From Pseudoduganella albidiflava (GTDB taxonomy: Bacteria > Pseudomonadota > Gammaproteobacteria > Burkholderiales > Burkholderiaceae_D), in assembly GCF_004322755.1 (NCBI RefSeq), contig NZ_CP036401.1, positions 5,766,001-5,830,000 of the forward strand: 64,000 bases of DNA, in the 5' to 3' direction. Shown here piece after piece: positions 50,447-59,587 of the stretch. The translations under genes were made by a program, and so were the position numbers. Under the pieces are notes generated by a model. That model worked only from the letters and a program-made list of their open reading frames with translations, was not told the origin of the DNA and ran no database searches. How positions within the stretch are numbered: position 1 is the first letter of the stretch; every line of letters starts with the position of its first letter.

Positions 50447-51490
50447 ATGGACATCTCCGATCTGCTCGCGTTCTCCGTGAAAAACAAGGCATCCGACCTG
50501 CACCTGTCGGCCGGCCTGCCGCCGATGATCCGCGTGCACGGCGATGTACGCCGCCTGAACGTGGACCCGCTGGAGCACAAGGAAGTGCACCGCATGATCT
50601 ATGACATCATGAACGATGCCCAGCGCAAGGCCTACGAGGAGATGCTCGAGGTCGACTTTTCGTTCGCCATTCCCGGCCTGGCGCGCTTTCGCGTCAATGC
50701 CTACAACCAGGACCGCGGCGCGTCGGCCGTGCTGCGCACCATTCCGTCGAAGATCCTCACGCTGGAAGACCTGAACGCGCCGAAGATCTTCGGCGACTTC
50801 GCGCTGAAGCCGCGCGGCCTGGTGCTCGTGACCGGCCCCACCGGCTCGGGCAAGTCGACCACGCTGGCCGCGATGGTGAACCACCTGAACGAACACGAGT
50901 ACGGCCACATCCTCACCATCGAGGACCCGATCGAGTTCGTGCACGAATCGAAGAAGTGCCTGATCAACCAGCGCGAAGTGGGACCGCACACGCTGTCGTT
51001 CAGTAACGCGCTGCGCTCGGCGCTGCGCGAAGACCCGGATGCGATCCTGGTCGGCGAACTGCGCGACCTGGAAACGATCCGCCTGGCGCTGTCCGCCGCG
51101 GAAACGGGCCACCTCGTGTTCGGCACGCTGCATACCTCGTCCGCCGCGAAGACGATCGACCGGATCGTCGACGTGTTCCCCGCCGAGGAAAAGGAAATGG
51201 TGCGGGCGATGCTGTCCGAATCGCTGCAGGCAGTGATCTCGCAGACGCTGCTCAAGACCAAGGATGGCGCCGGCCGCGTGGCCGCGCACGAGATCATGGT
51301 GGGCACGCCGGCGATCCGCAACCTGATCCGCGAAGCCAAGATCGCGCAGATGTACTCGGCGATCCAGACCGGCAGCAATGCCGGCATGCAGACGCTGGAC
51401 CAGAACCTGACGGACCTGGTGCGCCGCAACGTGATCTCGGCGGCCACCGCGCGCTCGGCCGCCAAGATCCCCGAAAACTTCCCCGGATAA
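50447..51490 (+). CDS. pilT: Type IV pilus retraction ATPase PilT
   Basis: A 347-residue hexameric ATPase that depolymerises the pilus and drives twitching. Walker A GPTGSGKST is at 130-138, the Asp box and Walker B lie near 195-210, His-box residues follow in GTLHTSSAA, and the AIRNLIRE retraction motif is intact. It starts the pilT-pilU pair; the ATG follows an AGGGATTATAA stretch with weak ribosome site. Cytoplasmic side of the inner membrane. Confidence 0.96.
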   Translation: MDISDLLAFSVKNKASDLHLSAGLPPMIRVHGDVRRLNVDPLEHKEVHRMIYDIMNDAQRKAYEEMLEVDFSFAIPGLARFRVNAYNQDRGASAVLRTIPSKILTLEDLNAPKIFGDFALKPRGLVLVTGPTGSGKSTTLAAMVNHLNEHEYGHILTIEDPIEFVHESKKCLINQREVGPHTLSFSNALRSALREDPDAILVGELRDLETIRLALSAAETGHLVFGTLHTSSAAKTIDRIVDVFPAEEKEMVRAMLSESLQAVISQTLLKTKDGAGRVAAHEIMVGTPAIRNLIREAKIAQMYSAIQTGSNAGMQTLDQNLTDLVRRNVISAATARSAAKIPENFPG

Positions 51491-51499
51491 GAGACCGTC

Positions 51500-52636
51500 A
51501 TGGAACGCGACCAGGCCAGTAAATTCATGTTCGACCTGCTGCGCCTGATGGTCGGCAAAAAAGGATCGGACCTCTTCATCACCGCCGGCTTCCCGCCGGC
51601 GATGAAAATCGACGGCAAGCTTACGCCCGTCTCCGCGCAGCCGCTGACGGCCGCGCATACCTCCGACCTGGCCCGTTCGATCATGAACGACAAGCAGGCC
51701 GCCACCTTCGAGCAGACCAAGGAAGCGAACTTCGCCATCAGCCCGGGCGACCTGGGGCGCTTCCGCGTCTCGGCCTTCGTGCAGATGGGCGCCGCCGGCA
51801 TGGTGCTGCGGGTCATCAACAGCAAGATTCCCGACCTGGACGAGCTGGCGCTGCCGCCCGTGCTGAAGGAAGTCATCATGGCCAAGCGCGGCCTGGTGAT
51901 CATGGTCGGCGCCACCGGTTCGGGCAAGTCGACGACGCTGGCGGCCATGGTCGGCTACCGCAACGAGCACAGCTACGGCCACATCATCACCATCGAAGAC
52001 CCGGTGGAATTCGTGCACCCGCACCGCAACTGCATCGTCACGCAGCGCGAGGTGGGCGTCGATACGGAAGACTGGGAAATCGCCCTGAAGAACACGCTGC
52101 GCCAGGCGCCGGACGTGATCCAGATCGGCGAGATCCGCGACCGAGAAACGATGGACCACGCCATCGCGTTCGCAGAGACGGGCCACCTGTGCCTGGCTAC
52201 CTTGCACGCCAACAGTTCCAACCAGGCGCTGGACCGCATCATCAACTTCTTCCCCGAGGAACGCCGCCAGCAGTTGCTGATGGACCTGTCGCTGAACCTG
52301 AAGGGCATGATCTCGCAGCGGCTGATCCCGCTGAAGGAAAGCCGCGGCCGCGCGGTGGCCATCGAGATCCTGCTCAATTCGCCGCTGATCTCCGACCTGA
52401 TCTTCCAGGGCAAGGTGCACGAGATCAAGGAGCTGATGAAGAAGTCGCGCGAGCTGGGCATGCAGACCTTCGACCAGTCGCTGTTCGACCTGTACGAGGC
52501 GGACAAGATCAGCTACGAGGATGCGCTGCGCAACGCCGATTCGGTCAACGACCTGCGGCTGGCCATCAAGCTCGAAGGCAAGGGGGCGAAGAACCGCGAC
52601 CTGTCGTCCGGCACCGAGCACCTGGGCCTGGTCTGA
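51500..52636 (+). CDS. pilU: PilT paralogue PilU, pilus retraction ATPase
   Basis: A 378-residue paralogue of PilT with Walker A GATGSGKST at 137-145 and the GEIRDRETMDHAIAFAETGHL region. PilU works only with PilT as an accessory retraction motor needed for high force. It starts 9 bp after the pilT stop, so they form an operon. The C-terminal extension rich in basic residues (about 350-378) is normal for PilU. Confidence 0.95.
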   Translation: MERDQASKFMFDLLRLMVGKKGSDLFITAGFPPAMKIDGKLTPVSAQPLTAAHTSDLARSIMNDKQAATFEQTKEANFAISPGDLGRFRVSAFVQMGAAGMVLRVINSKIPDLDELALPPVLKEVIMAKRGLVIMVGATGSGKSTTLAAMVGYRNEHSYGHIITIEDPVEFVHPHRNCIVTQREVGVDTEDWEIALKNTLRQAPDVIQIGEIRDRETMDHAIAFAETGHLCLATLHANSSNQALDRIINFFPEERRQQLLMDLSLNLKGMISQRLIPLKESRGRAVAIEILLNSPLISDLIFQGKVHEIKELMKKSRELGMQTFDQSLFDLYEADKISYEDALRNADSVNDLRLAIKLEGKGAKNRDLSSGTEHLGLV

Positions 52637-52685
52637 GCCGAGATGAGATGAGCCGCGCCGAGCCGCGCCGCCACGAGGAGACCAT

Positions 52686-53171
52686 ATGAACACCGTTTTT
52701 GATTTTTCCGCCGTCGGCCTGGCGGGGCAGCCCGTCAACCTGGGCCAGTACCAGGACAAGGTGCTGCTGATCGTGAACACGGCCAGCGCCTGCGGCTTCA
52801 CGCCGCAGTACGCGGGCCTGGAAAAACTGTATGAACGCTTCCGCGAACGGGGCTTCGAAGTGCTGGGCTTCCCCTGCAACCAGTTCGGTGCGCAGGAAAA
52901 AGGCACGCACGAGGAAATCGGCGCCTTCTGCGAAAAGAACTACGGCGTCACGTTCCCCCTGTTCGCCAAGATCGACGTGAATGGCGCGGAGGCGCACCCG
53001 CTGTTCCAGCACCTGAAGAAAACCGCGCCCGGCGTGCTCGGCACCGAAGGCATCAAGTGGAATTTCACGAAGTTCCTGGTGCGCAGGGATGGCACCGTGG
53101 CGAAACGCTATGCGCCGGCCACCAAGCCGGACGACATCGCCGCCGATATCGAGGCACTGCTGGCCGGCTAG
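52686..53171 (+). CDS. Glutathione peroxidase family thiol peroxidase
   Basis: A 161-residue peroxidase. The peroxidatic C36 lies in NTASACGFTPQY, with Q70 (QFGAQE) and W125-N126 (KWNF) completing the tetrad. C82 is a likely resolving cysteine, so it probably uses thioredoxin rather than glutathione. The cysteine codon rules out a selenocysteine form. It reduces hydrogen and organic peroxides in the cytoplasm. Starts 49 bp after pilU behind GAGGAG; convergent with glcD. Confidence 0.94.
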   Translation: MNTVFDFSAVGLAGQPVNLGQYQDKVLLIVNTASACGFTPQYAGLEKLYERFRERGFEVLGFPCNQFGAQEKGTHEEIGAFCEKNYGVTFPLFAKIDVNGAEAHPLFQHLKKTAPGVLGTEGIKWNFTKFLVRRDGTVAKRYAPATKPDDIAADIEALLAG

Positions 53172-53185
53172 CCCTGCCCGGCAAG

Positions 53186-54679
53186 TCAGAAGCGCGGCAG
53201 GTCCGGGTGCGGCAGTACGCCGCCCGTGACGCGCATGCGCCCGAACTCGGCGCAGCGCTGCAGCGTGGGGATGGCCTTGTTCGGATTCAGCAGCGCCGGC
53301 GGATCGAACGCGCGTTTCACGCCGAAGAACGCACTCAGCTCGGCCGCGCCGAACTGCACGCACATCGAATCGATCTTCTCGATGCCTACGCCGTGTTCGC
53401 CGGTGATCGTGCCGCCGACGGCCACGCACAGGGCCAGGATATCGGCGCCGAACGCTTCGGCGCGCACCAGTTCGTCCGGCACGTTGGCATCGAACAGGAT
53501 CAGCGGATGCAGGTTGCCGTCGCCGGCATGGAAGACGTTGGCGCAGCGCAGGCCATACTTCACTTCCATCTGCGCGATACCGGCGAGCACCTGCGCCAGG
53601 TGCTTGCGGGGAATCGTGCCATCCATGCAGTAGTAATCGGGCGAGATGCGGCCGGCCGCTGGGAAGGCGTTCTTGCGGCCGGACCAGAACTTCAGCCGCT
53701 CGGCCTCGCTGTCCGACACCGCGATCGCGGTCGCGCCGGCCTCCCGCAGCACCGCTGTCATGCGCGCGATCTCGTCTTCCACTTCCTCCGGCGTGCCGTC
53801 CGCTTCGCACAGCAGGATCGCCGCCGCGTCGAGATCGTAGCCGGCGTGGACGAACGGTTCGACCATCCGGGAAGAAGTCTGGTCCATCATTTCCAGCCCG
53901 GCCGGAATGATGCCGGCCGCGATCACGCGCGCCACCGCGTTGGCGCCGGTGACGATGTCGCCGAACGACGCCATGATCACGCGCTGCACGGCGGGCCTGG
54001 GCACCAGTTTCACGGTGACTTCCGTGACGATGCCCAGCATGCCTTCGGAACCGATGAACACGGCCAGCAGGTCGAGCCCCGGCGCATCGGGCGCTTCGCT
54101 GCCCAGCTCGATGATGTCGCCGCCGATGGTGGCCACGCGCACGCGCAGCACGTTGTGCAGGGTGAGGCCATATTTCAGGCAATGCACGCCGCCGGAATTT
54201 TCCGCCACGTTGCCGCCGATGGTGCAGGCGATCTGCGACGAGGGATCGGGGGCGTAGTACAGGCCGAACGGCATGGCCGCCTCGGAGATGGCGAGGTTGC
54301 GCACGCCGGGCTGCACGACGGCCGTGCGCGCCTGGGCATCGAGGCGCACGATGCGGTTCAGCTTCGCGGTGGACAGCACCACCCCGTCGGCGATCGGCAT
54401 CGCCCCGCCCGACAGCCCGGTGCCCGCGCCGCGCGGCACGATCGGCACGTTCATGCGGCGGCACACTTCCAGCACGGCCACCACCTGCGCCTCGTTTTCC
54501 GGCAGCGCCACGATCATCGGCGGCTGGCGGAACGCCGACAGGCCGTCGCATTCGTACGGGCGGGTATCTTCCAGGCGAAACAGTACGCAGCCGTGTGGCA
54601 ATACGGCACCCAGGGCTTGCGCAACCTCGCGCTGGCGGCTTTCACTGAACGGCGCTGCGCTGGCGGATGGCGTGGTCAT
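53186..54679 (-). CDS. glcD: FAD-linked glycolate oxidase subunit GlcD-like
   Basis: A 497-residue flavoprotein of the FAD-linked oxidase C family. The FAD-binding PCMH domain has PRGAGTGLSGGAMPI and VGGNVAENSGG-type loops (here IGGNVAENSGGVHCLKYG), and the C-terminal half holds HAGDGNLHP and GTITGEHGVG. Glycolate or D-lactate oxidation is the usual role. The glcE and glcF partner genes are not in the window, so this may be a stand-alone D-lactate dehydrogenase. ATG at 54679 was chosen over a TTG at 54697; neither has a strong ribosome site. Confidence 0.9.
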   Translation of the reverse strand: MTTPSASAAPFSESRQREVAQALGAVLPHGCVLFRLEDTRPYECDGLSAFRQPPMIVALPENEAQVVAVLEVCRRMNVPIVPRGAGTGLSGGAMPIADGVVLSTAKLNRIVRLDAQARTAVVQPGVRNLAISEAAMPFGLYYAPDPSSQIACTIGGNVAENSGGVHCLKYGLTLHNVLRVRVATIGGDIIELGSEAPDAPGLDLLAVFIGSEGMLGIVTEVTVKLVPRPAVQRVIMASFGDIVTGANAVARVIAAGIIPAGLEMMDQTSSRMVEPFVHAGYDLDAAAILLCEADGTPEEVEDEIARMTAVLREAGATAIAVSDSEAERLKFWSGRKNAFPAAGRISPDYYCMDGTIPRKHLAQVLAGIAQMEVKYGLRCANVFHAGDGNLHPLILFDANVPDELVRAEAFGADILALCVAVGGTITGEHGVGIEKIDSMCVQFGAAELSAFFGVKRAFDPPALLNPNKAIPTLQRCAEFGRMRVTGGVLPHPDLPRF

Positions 54680-54730
54680 GGGCCGATTGTAGGCCAAACG
54701 CCCGGCTTGTGCGCTTCAGGAAATGTTGCA

Positions 54731-54937
54731 GGAAAAATGGGGACAGGTGCCAATCCGTTAAGTTAAGCAGTACCCGACACATTGAAAGCGCATGCAATCA
54801 CCCCAACGGCGAAGAGCTGGGGTCAGACCCGCCGGGTCTGACCCCGGAATTTGTCCTTGGGGTGGGCTTAACTTGACGGCATTGGTGACAGGCTCCATTT
54901 TTCGAGAAATGTTTCAAAATAAATGGAGCCTGTCACC
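54731..54937. repeat. Nested REP-like palindromes upstream of the adenosyltransferase gene
   Basis: The 310-bp gap between glcD and the cobalamin adenosyltransferase gene holds three nested inverted structures. An outer pair is GGACAGGTGCCAAT with TTAAGTTAAGC near 54740 against GCTTAACTT and ATTGGTGACAGG near 54867-54892. Inside is a perfect 12-bp palindrome GGGGTCAGACCC/GGGTCTGACCCC at 54819-54845. To the right is a perfect 17-bp inverted repeat GGTGACAGGCTCCATTT at 54884-54937, which shares its core with the block at 19897-20318. No gene is present. Confidence 0.75.
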
Positions 54938-54989
54938 GGTTTTGCCGGCTGTGGCGTATGCTCCCACCTTTCATCCTACGGAGACGAGC

Positions 54990-55544
54990 ATGGGCAACCG
55001 GTTATCGAAGATCGCGACCCGCACGGGCGACAATGGCACCACCGGCCTGGGCGATGGCAGCCGCACGCGCAAGGACAGCGTGCGCGTGCACGCCATGGGC
55101 GATGTCGATGAATTGAATTCGAACCTGGGCGTGCTGCTGTGCGAAGCGCTGCCGGACGAGCTGCGCGACGAGCTGGTGTCGATCCAGCACGACCTGTTCG
55201 ACCTGGGCGGTGAACTGTGCATTCCCGGCTACCAGCTGATCAAGGAAGAGCACGTGGAACGGCTCGATGCGCTGCTGGAGAAGTACAACGGCACCTTGCC
55301 GGCGCTGACGGAATTCATCCTGCCGGCAGGCTCGCGCGCCGCGGCGCTGGCGCACGTGTGCCGTACGGTATGCCGGCGCGCCGAGCGCAGCATCGTCACG
55401 CTGGGCAGCGAGGAAACCATCCACGACCACCCGCGCCAGTACGTCAACCGGCTGTCGGACCTGCTGTTCGTGCTGGCCCGCGTGCTGAACCGCTTTGCCG
55501 GCGGCAGCGACGTGCTGTGGCACCACGACCGGAAGCGCAGCTAA
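54990..55544 (+). CDS. PduO-type cob(I)alamin adenosyltransferase
   Basis: A 184-residue enzyme that transfers adenosine from ATP to cob(I)alamin. The ATP-binding N-terminus TRTGDNGTTGLGDGSR (10-25) and the DELNSNLG helix are clear, and the C-terminal helices hold NRLSDLLFVLARVLN. Trimeric in known members. The start follows CGGAGACGAGC. It provides coenzyme B12 for mutases; no such mutase is nearby. Confidence 0.94.
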   Translation: MGNRLSKIATRTGDNGTTGLGDGSRTRKDSVRVHAMGDVDELNSNLGVLLCEALPDELRDELVSIQHDLFDLGGELCIPGYQLIKEEHVERLDALLEKYNGTLPALTEFILPAGSRAAALAHVCRTVCRRAERSIVTLGSEETIHDHPRQYVNRLSDLLFVLARVLNRFAGGSDVLWHHDRKRS

Positions 55545-55581
55545 GTCGCTACCGCTGCCCGGCCGGGAACGTGCCGGGCGA

Positions 55582-56415
55582 TCACTCCTTGCCGTTCGGG
55601 TGCAGTGCCAGGTAAGGCTCTGCGCCGGCGCCGGCACTCAGCAGCCAGCCGGTCATCAGCAGGAACACCAGCAGCATCGCGAACAGCGCGCCCACGCGGC
55701 GGCGGTCGGCCGGCCCTTCGAAGATGGGCGGCTTGCCGTAGCCGATGCCGAGGAAGTAGGCGATGAAGACCGTGGCCAGGTAGTGCACGGCGCCGAACAT
55801 TTCGCCCAGCTCGCCCTTGCGCGGGTGGTCGATCACCAGGTGGGAGATCGCCACCAGCACGATGTAGATCACCGAGGCGGACAGCGGCGGCAGGTACAGG
55901 CCGAAGCGCTCGACGAAGTCGCGGATCGCCGGGCGCTTGCGGGCCAGCAGCGGCAGCACGATGTTGTGCGTGAGGCCGGCGATGGCGATGAGTTTCAGCA
56001 GGATCGTCTTGTGGATGCTGCCCTTCTCGCCGATCGCCAGGTTGTGCAGGTTGGTTTCCCCCTGGCGGTTGTTCTGGGCGAAGTATTCAGGCGTGGTGAC
56101 ATTCAGGATGCGCTGGAACCAGCTGATCTCTTCCAGCGCGGCCAGCGCCACGATGCCGGCCAGGCCGGCCAGCGCCAGCAGCGGCAGGTCGATGCGCCGC
56201 CCGCGCTGCCAGTGTTCGAGCGCGGCGAAGGCCAGCAGGCCGGACGTCACGGCAAAGCACAGGAACTGCATCCACTCGACGATACCGTCTTCCACCAGCA
56301 GGCGCTGCAGCTTGGCCGGGTCGCCGGACCATGCCATGGCAAGCCCCATCACGAAGACATTGACGAGGACCGCCACGGCGATCGCCGGGTGGATGTACCA
56401 CTTGTTCTGAACCAC
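55582..56415 (-). CDS. Polytopic membrane protein, unknown, in sialidase-like cassette
   Basis: A 277-residue protein with about seven hydrophobic helices and few polar loops. Distinct segments include EEISWFQRILN (conserved-looking acidic and aromatic residues inside a helix) and LVISHLVIDHPRKGE-type text near residue 200 with histidines. I do not recognise a family beyond an EEIxWxQR-like motif seen in some uncharacterised membrane proteins. It follows the 242-residue membrane gene by 3 bp and ends the three-gene run from the sialidase-like gene. Confidence 0.72.
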   Translation of the reverse strand: MVQNKWYIHPAIAVAVLVNVFVMGLAMAWSGDPAKLQRLLVEDGIVEWMQFLCFAVTSGLLAFAALEHWQRGRRIDLPLLALAGLAGIVALAALEEISWFQRILNVTTPEYFAQNNRQGETNLHNLAIGEKGSIHKTILLKLIAIAGLTHNIVLPLLARKRPAIRDFVERFGLYLPPLSASVIYIVLVAISHLVIDHPRKGELGEMFGAVHYLATVFIAYFLGIGYGKPPIFEGPADRRRVGALFAMLLVFLLMTGWLLSAGAGAEPYLALHPNGKE

Positions 56416-56418
56416 GTA

Positions 56419-57147
56419 TTACTCCCTTAGCGTTTGAAGTTGTTCGATGCCGGCCGCGCCCGCGGGCACCGGCTCGGCCGCCAGCAGCGGGGCTGGCTGC
56501 GGCGGCTGCAGCGGCGGCAATGGTGGCTGGACGGCCGGCACGCGCGCTCCCGCGGCCTGGCGCACGCCGGCGGCCACGGCCGAACCCAGCGCCCACATCC
56601 ACAGCAGCGGATCGAGCAGCGCGTCCCACAGGTTCCCCGTCGGCAGCCGCAGCAGCGCGTACAGCAGCAGGCCGGCCAGCAGGGCCAGCGCCGGCTGCAG
56701 CGCATGGCCGCGCCAGATCGCATACGCGCAAGCGGCGATCGCCACGATGCCCAGCAGCGGCGCGCCCACCGCGCCAAAGCCGCCATGGTACAGGCCCAGC
56801 GCCAGCACGCCAAAGGTATCCAGGTACAACGCCGCGCCGCCCAGCGCCAGCGGCAACGCCATCGCCAGCGGCAGCACCATGCGGGGCGCGCTGCCCTGCC
56901 GCCGCCGCTCCAGAGCCACCAGGCTGAGGCCGACCAGCAGGCCGCTCGGGTACTGGAAGGCCAGGGTCAGCCACCAGGATGGCGACCAGGTGCCGGGCAG
57001 CGCGCTCAGTACCACCAGGCCGGCGGCCACCACGCGCCAGTGGCGGCGGGCCAGCTGCGGCACGCAGGCCGTCAGCAGGGCCACCAGCACCAGTGCCCAC
57101 GCCACGTGTCCGTAGACGATCTGCAGGGCGAGATCGGGCAAGGTCAT
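56419..57147 (-). CDS. Polytopic membrane protein, unknown, in sialidase-like cassette
   Basis: A 242-residue protein with six or seven helices, a Trp-rich region (LPGTWSPSWWLTLAFQYPSG) and a Pro/Ala/Gln-rich C-terminal tail from about residue 205. It overlaps the sialidase-like gene stop by 4 bp (ATGA), so coupling is tight. No family recognised. The low-complexity tail suggests a flexible cytoplasmic or periplasmic end. Possibly a partner that anchors or transports the substrate of the sialidase-like protein. Confidence 0.72.
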   Translation of the reverse strand: MTLPDLALQIVYGHVAWALVLVALLTACVPQLARRHWRVVAAGLVVLSALPGTWSPSWWLTLAFQYPSGLLVGLSLVALERRRQGSAPRMVLPLAMALPLALGGAALYLDTFGVLALGLYHGGFGAVGAPLLGIVAIAACAYAIWRGHALQPALALLAGLLLYALLRLPTGNLWDALLDPLLWMWALGSAVAAGVRQAAGARVPAVQPPLPPLQPPQPAPLLAAEPVPAGAAGIEQLQTLRE

Positions 57148-58316
57148 AACGGCTCCTTTCCAGGGGTGATGCGCAGCAGGTGATGGGCGATCGCCTGCCG
57201 CTGATGGGTGTACGTGATGTGCAGCTGGTCACCCACCTGCTGCATGGTCGGGTAGGAAAACTCGTCGCCCGGCTTGCCGCTGACGATGTCCGCCAGCGGG
57301 CGCCAGGTGCGCGCATCCGTCGACAGCGCCAGCGACAGCACGTTGCGGTCCGATCCGCCCGCCGCCACGTGGTTGTACAGCATCAGGAAATTGCCGCTGG
57401 ACAGGCGCAACGCGGCCAGCGACGTGCTCTGGTTCGACAGCTGCGACGGCGCCAGGTCTTCCCAGCTGTTGCCGCCATCGCGGCTCAGCGCCTGCTGCAC
57501 GCGCTGGCCTTCGCCGGCATCGCGCATCCAGGCCCGCACCTCGGTGGCCGAGACGGGCACGATGGCCGGCTGCAGCGACGAGGTGCCGCTGCCGATGCGG
57601 CCGATGCGGCGCGGTTCGCCGCCGGCGTCGAACGACATCAGCATCGGGTACTTGTTGCCGATCTCGAAATAGACGGGCAGCCACCAGCCGCCATCGGCCA
57701 AGGGCACCGCCGACGTGCGCACCAGCGTGCTCGTGTTGAACAGCGGCGACAGCGGCAGCACGCGGCGCACCGTGAAGGTCGCGCCATCGTCGCGCGAGTG
57801 CATCTGGACGATGCGCGAGGCCGCCCAGCCGCCCAGGCCGGTGGCCACCACGTACAGGTGCACCGTGCCGTCGGGCGCGGTCCAGGCCACCGGGTTGCCG
57901 ATGCGGCGTACGCCGAAGCCGAGCGCCTTGCCCAGCGATTCGCGGCTGGCCACCACCCAGTTATTGCTCCAGGTGCCGTTCGACCAGCGCGACGCGTAGA
58001 CCTTCACATCCGGCCCGCTCTCGCGGCTGCCGGCCCACCAGAACGACAGCAGGTCGCCGCGTGGCAGTGCCGCCAGGGCGCTGGCATGCGCGGACGGCAC
58101 GCCGGCCGGCATCGGGATGATCGAGCGGCTGACTTCGTTGATGGTGATGGGGGTCGGTGCGGTGACCGTGGTGCCGGCGACGGCGGGCTGCTCGGCCCGC
58201 TGTACACCGCCGGACCAGCGCAGTGCTTCCGCGGCGGCGGCACTCGCCAGCGCAATGATGCAGGCCAGCGCGACCAGCTTGCCGGTGCGCCGGACAGGTG
58301 GGCGTCCTGCTCCCAT
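57144..58316 (-). CDS. Sialidase-like (BNR/Asp-box) protein with N-terminal membrane anchor
   Basis: A 390-residue protein with a signal anchor (about residues 13-30) and a six-bladed propeller of the sialidase superfamily. Two Asp boxes are visible, SRDDGATF (174-181) and SRDGGNSW (278-285), and WWLPVYFEIGNKYPML fits a catalytic-domain strand. Whether the arginine triad and nucleophilic tyrosine of true sialidases are present is not certain, so the substrate may be another sugar acid. ATG at 58316 follows GGAGACGG; the ATG at 58340 has no ribosome site. It begins the cassette with the two membrane genes. Confidence 0.78.
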   Translation of the reverse strand: MGAGRPPVRRTGKLVALACIIALASAAAAEALRWSGGVQRAEQPAVAGTTVTAPTPITINEVSRSIIPMPAGVPSAHASALAALPRGDLLSFWWAGSRESGPDVKVYASRWSNGTWSNNWVVASRESLGKALGFGVRRIGNPVAWTAPDGTVHLYVVATGLGGWAASRIVQMHSRDDGATFTVRRVLPLSPLFNTSTLVRTSAVPLADGGWWLPVYFEIGNKYPMLMSFDAGGEPRRIGRIGSGTSSLQPAIVPVSATEVRAWMRDAGEGQRVQQALSRDGGNSWEDLAPSQLSNQSTSLAALRLSSGNFLMLYNHVAAGGSDRNVLSLALSTDARTWRPLADIVSGKPGDEFSYPTMQQVGDQLHITYTHQRQAIAHHLLRITPGKEPL

Positions 58317-58575
58317 TCCGTCTCCGAAAAAGATGGACATGAGAACTGTTGACGTGTTTCCCTGCCCAGCATGAATACCGGCTTGTGCGCTTTGATCCGC
58401 GACAAGCTTCGACTTGGATTTTCGCCATGCGTTTTGCGCGGACGAAAGCCGGTATCCTACAGGAAAAACTAACGGAGGGGGTAAGTCAGCCGCTTGCCCG
58501 CCCGGGTAATTGTCATGCAGCGGGTGTTTGTTAAAGAGACGGAAATATTTCCATTGCCACTCTCGCCATACCGCG

Positions 58576-59478
58576 TCAGGCCACGCCGTCGAACCCGGGA
58601 AGTGCCGGCAGGCGCGCGCCGAGGAAGTCGATCAGGGCGCGCGCCCGCGCGCTGCGGTGGCGCCCGGCCAGCAGGTGCACTTCCTGCGGTGTGCCATGCC
58701 AGCCCGGCAACACAGGCTGCAGCGTGCCGGCGTCCAGCAGGTCGCCCACCAGCCATGCCGGGCACAGCCCGATGCCGGCGCCCTGCGCGAGGCTGTCGCG
58801 GATCGCCAGCGCATGGTTCACCCGATAGCGGCTTTTCACCGTCACCGCCACGCTGCGGCTGCCATCGTGCAGCGTGACCACGTCGCCGGCCGGCAGCCAG
58901 GCAAAGCGCACCTGCTCATGTTGCGCAAGCTGGTCCGGCGTCCGCGGCGGCGCATGGCGCGCCAGGTATGCCGGCGCCGCCACCAGCAGCCGCGCCGATA
59001 CCGCGACCTTGCGCGCCACCATGTCGCCCGGCAGATCGCCGCCCAGCCGCACGGCCACGTCGACACCCTCTTCCACCAGATCGACCATCCGGTCGTTCAA
59101 GATCAGTTCCAGTTCAATGGCCGGATGCAGTGCCAGGAATTCCAGCACCAGCGCGTTGAGACGGAACTGCCCCAGCGCCACCGGGGCGCTGACACGCAGC
59201 AGCCCGCGCAGGGCCGCGCCGCCGCCACGCGCCTCCGTGACAGCGGCATCGAACTCGGCCAGCAAGCCGCGGGCCCGCTCATGGAAGCGCCGCCCCTCGG
59301 CGGTCGGCGCCAGGCTGGTGGTCGACCGCTCCAGCAACCGCGCACCGACCTCGCGCTCCAGTGCCGCGATGACCTTGCTGACGGTCGGTTGCGTGGTGCC
59401 CTCCTCGCGCGCCACGGCGGACAGGCTGCCCAGCTCCACGGCGCGAACGAAAAATTGCAGCGAGCGGATCGTATCCAT
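58576..59478 (-). CDS. LysR family transcriptional regulator
   Basis: A 300-residue LysR-type regulator of the CrgA-like group (MDTIRSLQFFVRAVELGSLSAVAREEG, then TTQPTVSKVIAALE). Divergent from the SGNH hydrolase gene with about 110 bp between starts, so it probably controls that gene. The start follows GGGGGAAG; a longer open frame upstream overlaps the neighbour's promoter and was rejected. It ends 235 bp before the sialidase-like cassette on the same strand; that gap shows no gene. Confidence 0.88.
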   Translation of the reverse strand: MDTIRSLQFFVRAVELGSLSAVAREEGTTQPTVSKVIAALEREVGARLLERSTTSLAPTAEGRRFHERARGLLAEFDAAVTEARGGGAALRGLLRVSAPVALGQFRLNALVLEFLALHPAIELELILNDRMVDLVEEGVDVAVRLGGDLPGDMVARKVAVSARLLVAAPAYLARHAPPRTPDQLAQHEQVRFAWLPAGDVVTLHDGSRSVAVTVKSRYRVNHALAIRDSLAQGAGIGLCPAWLVGDLLDAGTLQPVLPGWHGTPQEVHLLAGRHRSARARALIDFLGARLPALPGFDGVA

Positions 59479-59587
59479 GGCTTCCCCCATTCCAGTCTGG
59501 AATGAATGATAGTCGATCCTGCCTCCTACCCAGCGTGGATGGAATGACCGAGCATGAGCTCTCCCTATCCATCGACCAGGAGCCATC

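Noticed and set aside
50441..52906. An 821-codon open frame on the minus strand opposite pilT and pilU
   Set aside because: Composition is His/Gln/Arg-rich without any domain, and the plus-strand genes are unmistakable.
52686..53171. Possible selenoprotein glutathione peroxidase
   Set aside because: The active-site codon is for cysteine and no in-frame TGA is present.
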